NCBI RefSeq assembly: GCF_013374095.1
Contig: NZ_AP022672.1
Span: forward strand, 3,365,501 to 3,429,500
Source: Sphingomonas sp. HMP6
Lineage (GTDB): Bacteria; Pseudomonadota; Alphaproteobacteria; Sphingomonadales; Sphingomonadaceae
Direction: 5' to 3'
Length of the DNA stretch: 64,000 nt
In this document: one piece after another, positions 16,559 through 23,726 of the stretch
Layout: each line of letters opens with the position of its first letter
Numbering within the stretch: the first letter of the stretch is position 1
The notes under the pieces: generated by a model
The model's input: the letters and a program-made list of their open reading frames with translations, nothing else
Database searches by the model: none
Told to the model about the DNA's origin: nothing
Translations under genes and position numbers: made by a program

Positions 16559-16879
16559 TTAGCGGCAGCGGCGATCCGCCGTCATCGTGCGGTCGATCGC
16601 GCGTCCGCCGAACGCGCCGGCAACGCCGCCGAGCACGGTGCCGAGCGTCTTGTCGCCGCGGCCGGCGATCGAGTTGCCGAGCAATGCCCCGCCAACGCCA
16701 CCGGCGATCAGGCCGGTGGTGCCATCCGAATGGCGGCAGTACCGGCGGCCATCGCTGGCGTTATAAGCGCGCGGCTTATAATGCCGGTGCTTGCGCGCTT
16801 CGGCCTGGGTAGTGGGCACTACCATCGTGGCGGGGATGACGAGCGAGGCGGCGCTAAGCGCCAAGATGAAATTACGCAT
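16559..16879 (-). CDS. Secreted glycine-zipper protein
   Basis: A 106-residue exported protein. Signal peptide up to about TTQAEA, a basic linker (RKHRHYKPRAY), then YCRHSDGTTGLIAGG and the glycine zipper GVGGALLGNSIAGRGDKTLG. The zipper is clearly paralogous to the C-terminal half of the protein at 15388 (YYCRRSDGTTGLIIGG... LLGNSLAG), but the Arg/Asp repeat block is absent. Both end in a Cys-Arg. Such domains pack into membranes or the outer-membrane/peptidoglycan interface. Confidence 0.85.
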   Translation of the reverse strand: MRNFILALSAASLVIPATMVVPTTQAEARKHRHYKPRAYNASDGRRYCRHSDGTTGLIAGGVGGALLGNSIAGRGDKTLGTVLGGVAGAFGGRAIDRTMTADRRCR

Positions 16880-17023
16880 AAGATACTCCCGTGTGGCTGC
16901 TACTTGCCTTGGATCAATTCCATACCTGTAACGATCGCCCTTTTAGTTCGGTTTCATGAACCTGAAACAACGCCGTGTTCATACGCGCCAAGGCTATCGT
17001 ACAGGAGCATCGGACCTCTCAAT

Positions 17024-17050
17024 TTATCCCCGATATCCACGTTATTCACA
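17024..17050. other. Three contiguous DnaA-box-like 9-mers
   Basis: TTATCCCCG, ATATCCACG and TTATTCACA stand end to end. The last matches the DnaA box TTATNCACA exactly; the other two differ at two positions. They lie in a gene-free region with locally higher A+T (about 17055-17165). No dnaA, dnaN, parAB or hemE gene is near, so this may be a DnaA regulatory site, or chance, rather than an origin. Confidence 0.3.
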
Positions 17051-17164
17051 GGTGCGCGCGCGTGATTTGGGGTTGGTGCGACTCGAAGATCATGACAGCA
17101 TCATGACTGTAAGCAAGCGGTGACAAAGCGAGAAATCGAAGAGAAATCAAATGCTTATGCCGCG

Positions 17165-17630
17165 AAAAGTGCCTAGGTGCCGCAAGGAAACCAGGCGTCG
17201 ATCGCGGCGGAGGCTCGGGCAAGGTGACGGGACGGCGGTCGCGCAAGCGGTGGCAGGTCGGTGACCCGAGACAGGCTTCCAAAAGTGTCCAGGCTGGGCT
17301 GTCGCTTGCGACGAAGAGCAGGGGTACTGGTGTCGGGATGGTCGAAGAGCGCGTTTCTTCACGGGGAAAGCGGCTTCACCGGAGCGGGACCGAGGCAAAG
17401 TGGACGGGGCAACCCGAACGCCGCGCTGGCCACCAGGGTCGCGGGTGCTGAGACTTGCAAGAGGATCGCGCCCGACCCTGGCGACCGAAACGCGAAATCG
17501 GCACCGTTCGCGGTGCGGGTGGAGCGATCGAGGTCGAGGCAATGGGGGTCGGCAGCGATGCCGGCCTCTTTTTGCATGGGGGAAGTGGCGCGTGCGGGCT
17601 CCCTTGCGGCACCCGCTTCCCCCTTAAAAC
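17165..17630 (+). other. Gene-free region with strong hairpins; possible structured RNA
   Basis: From 16880 to 17652 no convincing gene is present: the open frames have poor third-position GC and no homology I recognise. Several perfect inverted repeats are spaced along it: CCAGGGTCG/CGACCCTGG (17433-17441, 17473-17481), GCACCG-TTCG-CGGTGC (17501-17516), and GGGGGAAG/CTTCCCCC (17578-17585, 17616-17623). The last ends the region like a terminator stem, before TTAAAACC. A structured non-coding RNA on the + strand is possible but strand and ends are guesses. Confidence 0.3.
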
Positions 17631-17652
17631 CGGTACCCACGCCGTAGGGGTT

Positions 17653-18582
17653 TTAGATCGCGGCCAACACGATCCGCGCCCGCGCGCAATCCGCCTCCAT
17701 CTGCGCCATCAGCGCCTCCAGCGACTCGAACTTCGCTTCGGGGCGCAGATAGTCGATCAGCTCGACTTCGATCATCTGGCCGTACAAATCCTCGTTGAAA
17801 TCGAAGAAATACGGTTCGAGCAATTCCTTCGGCGGATCGAACGTCGGGCGAATGCCGAGGTTCGCTGCACCATCCAGCATGCGCCCGTCGGGCAGCCGCC
17901 CGCGCACGGCGTAGATGCCGTACGCCGGGCGGAGATAGGTTCCCATGTCGAGGTTGGCGGTCGGATAGCCGATCGTCCGCCCGACCTTGTCGCCATGCTG
18001 CACCACGCCGGCCACCGCGAACGGGCGGGTTAGCAGTTGCGCGGCGCCGCTTGGGTTTCCGGCCTTCAGCAGATCGCGAATCCGGCTCGACGATACGGCC
18101 ATGCCGTCGAGCGCGACCGGCCCGACCGTCTCGACCGAAAATCCGTTCTTCAGGCCGAGGTCGACCAGCACATCGACGTCGCCGCCCTTGTCCTTCCCGA
18201 ACGTGAAATCCGCGCCCGTCACCACGCCGCCGGCGCGCAGCTTGTCGAGCAGCCGGTCGCCAACGAACTCCGCGGCCGTCTGCGCGGCGAGCCCAGCGTC
18301 AAAGCCGAACACCACCATCGCATCGGCGCCGGCATTGGCGAACAGCCGCTCGCGCTGGTCGAGCGTCGTCAGGCGGAAGGGCGGGGTATCGGGTCGGAAA
18401 TAGCGGACTGGATGCGGGTCGAACGTCGCGACGATTGCCGGCCGTCCCTCGGCCCGCGCTTGCGCGATCGCACGGCCAACCACCGCCTGGTGCCCAAGGT
18501 GAAATCCATCGAAATTGCCGAGCGCCACGATCCCGCCGCGAAACTGTTCGGGGATCACCGCGCCGCCGTCGAGCCGCGTCAT
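17653..18582 (-). CDS. ribF: Bifunctional riboflavin kinase / FAD synthetase
   Basis: A 309-residue enzyme making FMN then FAD. The N-terminal adenylyltransferase domain shows VALGNFDGFHLGHQAVV, a nucleotidyltransferase HxGH site, and SSSRIRDLL. The C-terminal flavokinase domain shows GRTIGYPTANLDMG and YGIYAVRG. In many proteobacteria ribF precedes ileS, but here ileS is over 40 kb away. Start at 18582 gives the normal length. Confidence 0.95.
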   Translation of the reverse strand: MTRLDGGAVIPEQFRGGIVALGNFDGFHLGHQAVVGRAIAQARAEGRPAIVATFDPHPVRYFRPDTPPFRLTTLDQRERLFANAGADAMVVFGFDAGLAAQTAAEFVGDRLLDKLRAGGVVTGADFTFGKDKGGDVDVLVDLGLKNGFSVETVGPVALDGMAVSSSRIRDLLKAGNPSGAAQLLTRPFAVAGVVQHGDKVGRTIGYPTANLDMGTYLRPAYGIYAVRGRLPDGRMLDGAANLGIRPTFDPPKELLEPYFFDFNEDLYGQMIEVELIDYLRPEAKFESLEALMAQMEADCARARIVLAAI

Positions 18583-18590
18583 GGCGGGGG

Positions 18591-19784
18591 CTATACGGGG
18601 CGCTTGGCGGGTGCGCTAGAGGCTGTGGGGACGATCCCGGCGCGGAGCACGCGCAGAACATTGCCGCCCATCACCTTGGCGATGTCGGCATCGCTGAAAC
18701 CGCGGTCGATCAACGCTTGCGTGACGGCGGCGATTTGGCTCGAATCGAAGCCGGTTGTCACCGCGCCGTCAAAGTCGGAGCCGAGCCCGACATGGTCGAT
18801 ACCGACCAGATCCCGGACGTGTGCGATCGCCGCGGCGGCGGCCTCGGGCTTGGTCGAACAGATTGCCGCATCCCAATAGCCGATGCCGATCACCCCGCCG
18901 GTGCGGGCGATGCCGCGAATCTCGGCGTCGGTCAGGTTGCGATTGACCTTGCAGGTCGCCTGCACGCCGCCATGGCTCGCGACGACTGGACGGCGCGCCA
19001 TCGCCAGCACCTCGGCGATCGTCGCATGGCTCGAATGCGCGATGTCGGCGATCATGCCGATCGCCTCCATCCGCCGCACGACCTGACGGCCGAGCGGGGT
19101 CAGCCCGCCTTTTGCTTCGCCGTGCATCGATCCGGCGACGTCATTGTCGAAGAAATGCGCGAGGCCCGCCATGCGGAACCCGGCAGTGTAAAGCGTGTCG
19201 AGATTGGCGAACTTGCCCTCCAGATCCTGCAACCCCTCGATCGACAGCATCCCACCGACGACCTTTTTGCCCTGCGCCCGGTCGGCGAGCAGCCGGTCGA
19301 GGTCGCTTGCGGTGCGGATCACGCGAAGCTGGCCGTTCGAGCCGGCGGCGTAGCGATCGAGCTTCTGCGCATGCCACAAGGATCGCTGAAGCAGCGAACC
19401 CCAGGTGCGTGGCGGCTGCAGATCGGCGATGGTGAGCGCGGTGATATTGTCGGTGTTCGCAGAGTTGGCGACGTAATTCTGCCCCTTCGGCGTCTTGGTG
19501 ACCGAGGAGAATACCTGCAGCGCGTAATTGCCGGCGATCAGGCGCGGCAGATCGATCTGGCCGCGATCGGCACGCGTCAGCAGGCTGCGCTGCCACAGCA
19601 AGGTGTCGGCGTGCATGTCGGCGATCTGAAGCTTAGCGTTCAGCGCCTGCGCGCGCGGGGTGATCTTGAGCGGCACCGCGACGACCTGGTTCATCCCGCG
19701 CTCGACGATGCCGGGTGCCAGCGTAAAGAACAGGATGGCGGCAAAGAGGGTGAGGGCGAGGCCGCCGAGCAGGATTTTGCGCAT
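18591..19784 (-). CDS. Membrane dipeptidase, peptidase family M19
   Basis: A 397-residue metallo-dipeptidase related to renal dipeptidase. Zn ligands are visible in order: the HxD of ADMHADTLLW, the Glu of GMLSIEGLQ, His in IADIAHSSH and VVASHGGVQ, and the late Asp in GLGSDFDGA. A single N-terminal hydrophobic helix (ILLGGLALTLFAAILFFTL) anchors or exports it to the periplasm. The ATG at 19784 is preferred: GAGGAAAGAG directly precedes it, whereas the ATG at 19805 abuts the REP element. It lies 8 bp upstream of ribF. Confidence 0.9.
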   Translation of the reverse strand: MRKILLGGLALTLFAAILFFTLAPGIVERGMNQVVAVPLKITPRAQALNAKLQIADMHADTLLWQRSLLTRADRGQIDLPRLIAGNYALQVFSSVTKTPKGQNYVANSANTDNITALTIADLQPPRTWGSLLQRSLWHAQKLDRYAAGSNGQLRVIRTASDLDRLLADRAQGKKVVGGMLSIEGLQDLEGKFANLDTLYTAGFRMAGLAHFFDNDVAGSMHGEAKGGLTPLGRQVVRRMEAIGMIADIAHSSHATIAEVLAMARRPVVASHGGVQATCKVNRNLTDAEIRGIARTGGVIGIGYWDAAICSTKPEAAAAAIAHVRDLVGIDHVGLGSDFDGAVTTGFDSSQIAAVTQALIDRGFSDADIAKVMGGNVLRVLRAGIVPTASSAPAKRPV

Positions 19785-19813
19785 CTCTTTCCTCACCTTC
19801 CCCATTCAGCCTT

Positions 19814-19912
19814 CCCCGGCGAAGGCCGGGGCCCAGTCGCGGGAAGCTGTGTTGGGAAGATGGGTGCTCGATTATCGAAGGTCTGGCAACTGGGCCCCGG
19901 CCTCCGCCGGGG
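19814..19912. repeat. REP-type twin palindrome, GAAG-loop family
   Basis: Inverted arms 19814-19840 and 19886-19912, about 27 bp with three mismatches; core CCCCGGCGAAGGCCGGGG followed by CCCAGT. It matches the arms of the GIY-YIG-carrying element at 61352-61728 almost base for base, but only about 45 bp separate the arms here and no gene is present. Located between folA and the dipeptidase. Confidence 0.9.
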
Positions 19913-19925
19913 TAGAGTGGACGCG

Positions 19926-20396
19926 TTAAGCGCGCTCCAGCGTCACGAAACTATAGCCGGGCCGCGCACCCTCAGGCGCATGGTCCTCGCGCGCCACTTC
20001 GCGCCAATCAGAAAACCCCGGAACGACTGCATCGCCCTCCGGCGACGCATACACCTCGGTCAGCTCCACCCGGTCCGCCAGCGGCTCGAACAAGGCGAAC
20101 ACCTCAGCCCCACCGATCACCGCAACGTCGCCGTCCCCGGTCAGCGCCAGCGCCGCCTCGACCGAGTGCGCCACCTCGGCCCCGCCCGCCGACCACCCTG
20201 TATCGCGCGTCAGCACGATATGCCGCCGCTCCGGCAAGGGTGCCGGAAAGCTCTCGAAGGTCTTGCGTCCCATCACCATCGGCTTGCCCATCGTCAGCGC
20301 CTTGAAGCGCTTCAAATCGGCCGGCAAATGCCATGGCAATTTCCCGTCACGCCCGATCACGCCATTTTCGGCCCGCGCGAGGATCAGCACGATCAT
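19926..20396 (-). CDS. folA: Dihydrofolate reductase
   Basis: A 156-residue enzyme reducing dihydrofolate to tetrahydrofolate with [25 protein letters not shown] holds the conserved Trp and the active-site Asp (D of ADLKRF), and MGRKTFES and VIGGAEVF are the cofactor loops. It overlaps the thyA stop by 4 bp, a logical pairing since ThyA generates dihydrofolate. Confidence 0.95.
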   Translation of the reverse strand: MIVLILARAENGVIGRDGKLPWHLPADLKRFKALTMGKPMVMGRKTFESFPAPLPERRHIVLTRDTGWSAGGAEVAHSVEAALALTGDGDVAVIGGAEVFALFEPLADRVELTEVYASPEGDAVVPGFSDWREVAREDHAPEGARPGYSFVTLERA

Positions 20397-21187
20397 ATCG
20401 CCACCGCCGCCTTGATATGCGGCTGCGCGACATAATCCACGATCCGGAAATCCTCATATTCGTAAGCGTCGATCGCGCCGGGATCGCGCAGGATTTCCAG
20501 CCGCGGCAGCACGCCCGGCGTCCGCGTCAATTGCTCGCGCGCTTGCTCCAGATGGTTCGAATACAAATGACAATCGCCGCCGGTCCAGATGAATTCGCCC
20601 GGTTCCAGCCCGCATTGCTGCGCCAGCAGCAGCGTCAGCAGCGCGTAGCTGGCGATGTTGAACGGCACGCCCAGAAAGATGTCGGCCGAGCGCTGGTAGA
20701 GCTGGAGCGACAGTTTGCCGTTCGCGACATAGGTCTGGAACAGGCAGTGGCACGGGGCCAGCGCCATCGCGTGCAGATCGCCCGGATTCCAGGCGCTGAC
20801 GATCTGGCGGCGCGAGGCGGGATTGGTTTTGATCTGCGTGATCAACTCGGCGATCTGATCGATATGGCGGCCGTCTGCCGTCTCCCAATCGCGCCATTGC
20901 TTGCCGTAGACCGGGCCGAGGTCGCCCGCTTCATCGGCCCATTCGTCCCAAATGCTGACCTTGCGATCGCGCAACCAGCCGACGTTGGTGTCGCCGCGCA
21001 GGAACCACAGCAATTCGATGATGATCGAGCGCACGTGCAGTTTCTTGGTGGTGAGCAACGGAAAACCGTCGGCGAGATCGAACCGCATCTGGTGGCCGAA
21101 CACGCTGAGCGTCCCCGTGCCCGTGCGGTCCATTTGGGGCGCGCCATGGTCCAGCACGCGGCGCATCAGATCGAGATAGGCTTGCAT
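20393..21187 (-). CDS. thyA: Thymidylate synthase
   Basis: A 264-residue E. coli-type enzyme (no long insert) converting dUMP to dTMP with methylene-tetrahydrofolate. The catalytic Cys is in [12 protein letters not shown], and [19 protein letters not shown] is the conserved dUMP-site block. [10 protein letters not shown] is also intact. It is the first gene of a thyA-folA pair. Confidence 0.97.
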   Translation of the reverse strand: MQAYLDLMRRVLDHGAPQMDRTGTGTLSVFGHQMRFDLADGFPLLTTKKLHVRSIIIELLWFLRGDTNVGWLRDRKVSIWDEWADEAGDLGPVYGKQWRDWETADGRHIDQIAELITQIKTNPASRRQIVSAWNPGDLHAMALAPCHCLFQTYVANGKLSLQLYQRSADIFLGVPFNIASYALLTLLLAQQCGLEPGEFIWTGGDCHLYSNHLEQAREQLTRTPGVLPRLEILRDPGAIDAYEYEDFRIVDYVAQPHIKAAVAI

Positions 21188-21305
21188 GCCGTCGGTGTAG
21201 CGTCCCGCCGCCGCCGCGCCAACTGCCGCCTTGCATCCGGGTTTCGGGCCATTTCGGATGCTGTTTGCGTATCGCGGATCGCGACTTTGCGGAATTCGTG
21301 AAATA

Positions 21306-21722
21306 ATGGAGCAAGCTCATGTCCATTTGCCGCTGGAACGGCTCGCGGCGCTGGAGATCGGCCCGCTCGGTGCCACCATCGCGTTGTTCGCGCCGATCGC
21401 CACGGTGTGCGAAGAGATCGCGGTCTTCGCGTATCTCGGTCCGGAATGGAGGCTTCTCGGCATGCGGCACGTTCCGTCGGGCCTGGCCGATGCGGTCACG
21501 ATCTCCTTACGCGAAATCGTTACCGATGCGCTTGCTTTCGATTGCTTGGCGGTGGTGATGGCGCACAACCATCCAAGTGGCGACCCGACGCCGAGCAATG
21601 CCGATTACGCCTTCACCCGCCGCCTGGCCTATGCGCTCGATCTGGTCGGGGTGCGGCTGTTCGATCATCTGGTGATCGCATGCGACGGGTGCGAGAGCTT
21701 TCGCCAGCGTGGCCTGCTTTAG
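21306..21722 (+). CDS. Stand-alone RadC-type JAB/JAMM-domain protein
   Basis: About 138 residues with a complete JAMM metal site: Glu 70 region (LREIVTDAL), then [16 protein letters not shown] (residues 86-101). This is the C-terminal domain of RadC proteins, but the helix-hairpin-helix DNA-binding half is absent. The frame is open to an ATG at 21231 without any match to that half. No good ribosome-binding site is visible at 21306, so the start is uncertain (21258 is an alternative). RadC's biochemical role is unsettled; short forms often occur near mobile DNA. Its stop overlaps the methyltransferase end by 4 bp (convergent). Confidence 0.75.
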   Translation: MEQAHVHLPLERLAALEIGPLGATIALFAPIATVCEEIAVFAYLGPEWRLLGMRHVPSGLADAVTISLREIVTDALAFDCLAVVMAHNHPSGDPTPSNADYAFTRRLAYALDLVGVRLFDHLVIACDGCESFRQRGLL

Positions 21723-22501
21723 CGCAGCCGGCAGGCCTTGATCGCGCTGGGGTCGGGCCGGGTGCCGGTCGGGCGGAACGCGGCGAGATACCCGCCCGCC
21801 GAGGGCATGTTGTAGCGTGCGACCTCGGCATAGCCGACTGCGGCGAATTCGCAGCGTAGCAGCGCAGGCGGCGTGCCGTGGTTCTGCGTCGGACGGTCGG
21901 CATCAACGACAATGACGAGGCCGTCGGGCTTCAGTGACGGGCGCATGCGCCACAGGAATTCGTAGGGCTGCGCGATCTCATGGTACATGTGCACCATCAG
22001 CACGCGGTCGAAACTGTTGGCGGGCAAGCGCGGGTCGGCGGACGCGCCGAGGCGGACGCTGACATTTTCAAGCCGCTCGCGCGTGACGCGAAGCGCCAAC
22101 GTGTCGCGCACCTCGGCAACGATGTCCTCGGCCAGCACGCGACCATTCTTGCCCACGCGGCTGGCCAAGCGGATCGTGTAATAACCTTCACCCGCGCCGA
22201 TGTCGGCGACGGTCATGCCGGGCTTGATTCCGGCCTTGTTCATCACTTCGCTCGCTTCGTTGACGCGGTCGCGCGCTTCCTCGGTCGACCAGCGCGACGA
22301 AATGATCGCGGCGACCGGGCGGTCGGCTGCGGGGAAGGGGCCGGCCTTCTGCGTTGTGTCGGGCACGCGCGGCTGTCCGCCGTCGCAAGCGGCGAGGAGC
22401 AAGAGCGCCCCCAACACCGTTCGTTTCGAGCGAAGTCGAGAAACCGGCCCGCGGGACAGGCTTCTCGACTTCGCTCGAAGCGAACGGAAGTTGGACGGCA
22501 T
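21719..22501 (-). CDS. SAM-dependent methyltransferase with lipoprotein-like N-terminus
   Basis: About 260 residues. The catalytic part (from residue 55) is a class-I methyltransferase: MTVADIGAGEGYYTIRLASRV is motif I and LMVHMYHEIAQP motif IV. The N-terminus has a lipobox (LGALLLLAAC), implying export and lipid attachment. The residues before it (FRSLRAKSRSLSRGPVSR) are encoded by the palindrome at 22418-22486, which supplies the basic n-region. Start may be ATG 22501 or GTG 22507, which overlaps the prfB stop by one base. An exported SAM methyltransferase would lack periplasmic SAM, so the location or activity is puzzling, though similar sphingomonad proteins exist in my memory. Confidence 0.75.
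   Translation of the reverse strand: MPSNFRSLRAKSRSLSRGPVSRLRSKRTVLGALLLLAACDGGQPRVPDTTQKAGPFPAADRPVAAIISSRWSTEEARDRVNEASEVMNKAGIKPGMTVADIGAGEGYYTIRLASRVGKNGRVLAEDIVAEVRDTLALRVTRERLENVSVRLGASADPRLPANSFDRVLMVHMYHEIAQPYEFLWRMRPSLKPDGLVIVVDADRPTQNHGTPPALLRCEFAAVGYAEVARYNMPSAGGYLAAFRPTGTRPDPSAIKACRLR
22418..22486. repeat. Palindromic element forming the start of a coding sequence
   Basis: 25-bp inverted arms (22418-22442 and 22462-22486, one mismatch, core TCGAGCGAAGTCGAGAA) around a 19-bp spacer. It lies inside the 5' end of the methyltransferase gene, immediately downstream of prfB, and is translated without a stop. Confidence 0.9.
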
Positions 22502-22506
22502 TCCCA

Positions 22507-23634
22507 CTATTCGACGTCCTCGACCTCGACCGTCTCGCCAGTAACACGCTGCGACAACGCCGCCGCCATGAACGCATCGAGATCGCCGTCGAGCACATCC
22601 GACGGGCTCGACGAGGTGACGCCGGTCCGCAGATCCTTCACCATCTGATACGGCTGAAGCACGTAGGAGCGGATCTGGTGGCCCCAGCCGATGTCGGTCT
22701 TGCCGGCATTTTCGGCATTGGCGGCGGCTTCACGGATCGCGAGTTCGCGTTCGTACAGGCGCGCGCGCAATTGGTTATACGCTTCGGCCTTGTTCTTGTG
22801 CTGGCTGCGCTGGTTCTGGCACTGGACGACGATGCCGGTCGGGATGTGCGTGATGCGCACCGCCGAATCGGTGGTGTTGATGTGCTGCCCACCCGCGCCG
22901 CTCGCGCGGTACGTATCGATGCGCAGGTCGCTCTCGTTATAGTCGACCTCGATATTGTCGTCGACGACCGGGTAGACCCAGACGCTGGCGAACGAGGTAT
23001 GACGACGCGCTGCGCTGTCATACGGGCTGATCCGGACCAGACGGTGGACGCCGCTTTCGGTCTTGGCATAGCCGTAGGCGTTCTCGCCCTTGAGCAGCAG
23101 CGTCGCCGATTTAATCCCGGCCTGCTCGCCCGAATGCTGGTCGATCAGTTCGACCTTGAGCCCGTGGCGTTCGCCCCAGCGCGAATACATCCGGCTGAGC
23201 ATGCCGGCCCAATCCTGGCTCTCGGTCCCGCCGGCACCGGCATTGACCTCGATATAGGTGTCGTTGCCATCGGCCTCGCCCGCGAGCAGCGCCTTGACCT
23301 TGTCGGTGTCGGCGCGGCGCGCGAGATCGGCGAGCGCGGCGACACCCTCGGCCTCCATCTCGGTGTCGCCCTCGGCCTCTGCCATTTCGATCAGCTCGGC
23401 GGTGTCGTTCAATTCGCTCTCGATCGCGCGTGTCGCGCTGATCGCTTCGTCGAGCCGACGCCGTTCTCGCATCACGACCTGCGCGGCCTTGGGGTCGTTC
23501 CACAAGGCCTGGTCCTCGACGCGCGCGTTGAGTTCGTCGAGGCGTCGCAATGCGCGGTCCCAGTCGAGGAACCGGCGGAGCAAGGCGAGCGCGTCCTTGA
23601 TCGAATCGATATGAGCCTGCGCTTCGGCGCGCAT
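22507..23634 (-). CDS. prfB: Peptide chain release factor 2
   Basis: A 375-residue RF2 that ends translation at UGA and [20 protein letters not shown] carries the GGQ peptide-release loop, and [17 protein letters not shown] is the stop-codon recognition region, with SPY in place of the SPF of E. coli, as often in alphaproteobacteria. The reading frame is uninterrupted from ATG 23634, so the programmed +1 frameshift found in many prfB genes is absent. Follows mrcA in the leftward amiC-mrcA-prfB run. Confidence 0.96.
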   Translation of the reverse strand: MRAEAQAHIDSIKDALALLRRFLDWDRALRRLDELNARVEDQALWNDPKAAQVVMRERRRLDEAISATRAIESELNDTAELIEMAEAEGDTEMEAEGVAALADLARRADTDKVKALLAGEADGNDTYIEVNAGAGGTESQDWAGMLSRMYSRWGERHGLKVELIDQHSGEQAGIKSATLLLKGENAYGYAKTESGVHRLVRISPYDSAARRHTSFASVWVYPVVDDNIEVDYNESDLRIDTYRASGAGGQHINTTDSAVRITHIPTGIVVQCQNQRSQHKNKAEAYNQLRARLYERELAIREAAANAENAGKTDIGWGHQIRSYVLQPYQMVKDLRTGVTSSSPSDVLDGDLDAFMAAALSQRVTGETVEVEDVE

Positions 23635-23726
23635 TGGGAACTCCAGACTTTGTTTCTGCTGTCATCCCCCTGAACGCCGGTAGCCCAGCTTCACGAGATG
23701 ACAGAAATAGGGGTCGAACCGCACCG

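Noticed and set aside
17261..17647. 128-aa open frame in the gene-free region
   Set aside because: Weak third-codon GC, no ribosome-binding site or family, several overlapping frames equally long, and hairpins run through it.
18583..18590. FMN riboswitch or leader for ribF
   Set aside because: ribF starts 8 bp after the dipeptidase stop, leaving no room.
22507..23634. Programmed frameshift in prfB
   Set aside because: The frame is continuous from the start codon to the stop, with no in-frame UGA near codon 25.
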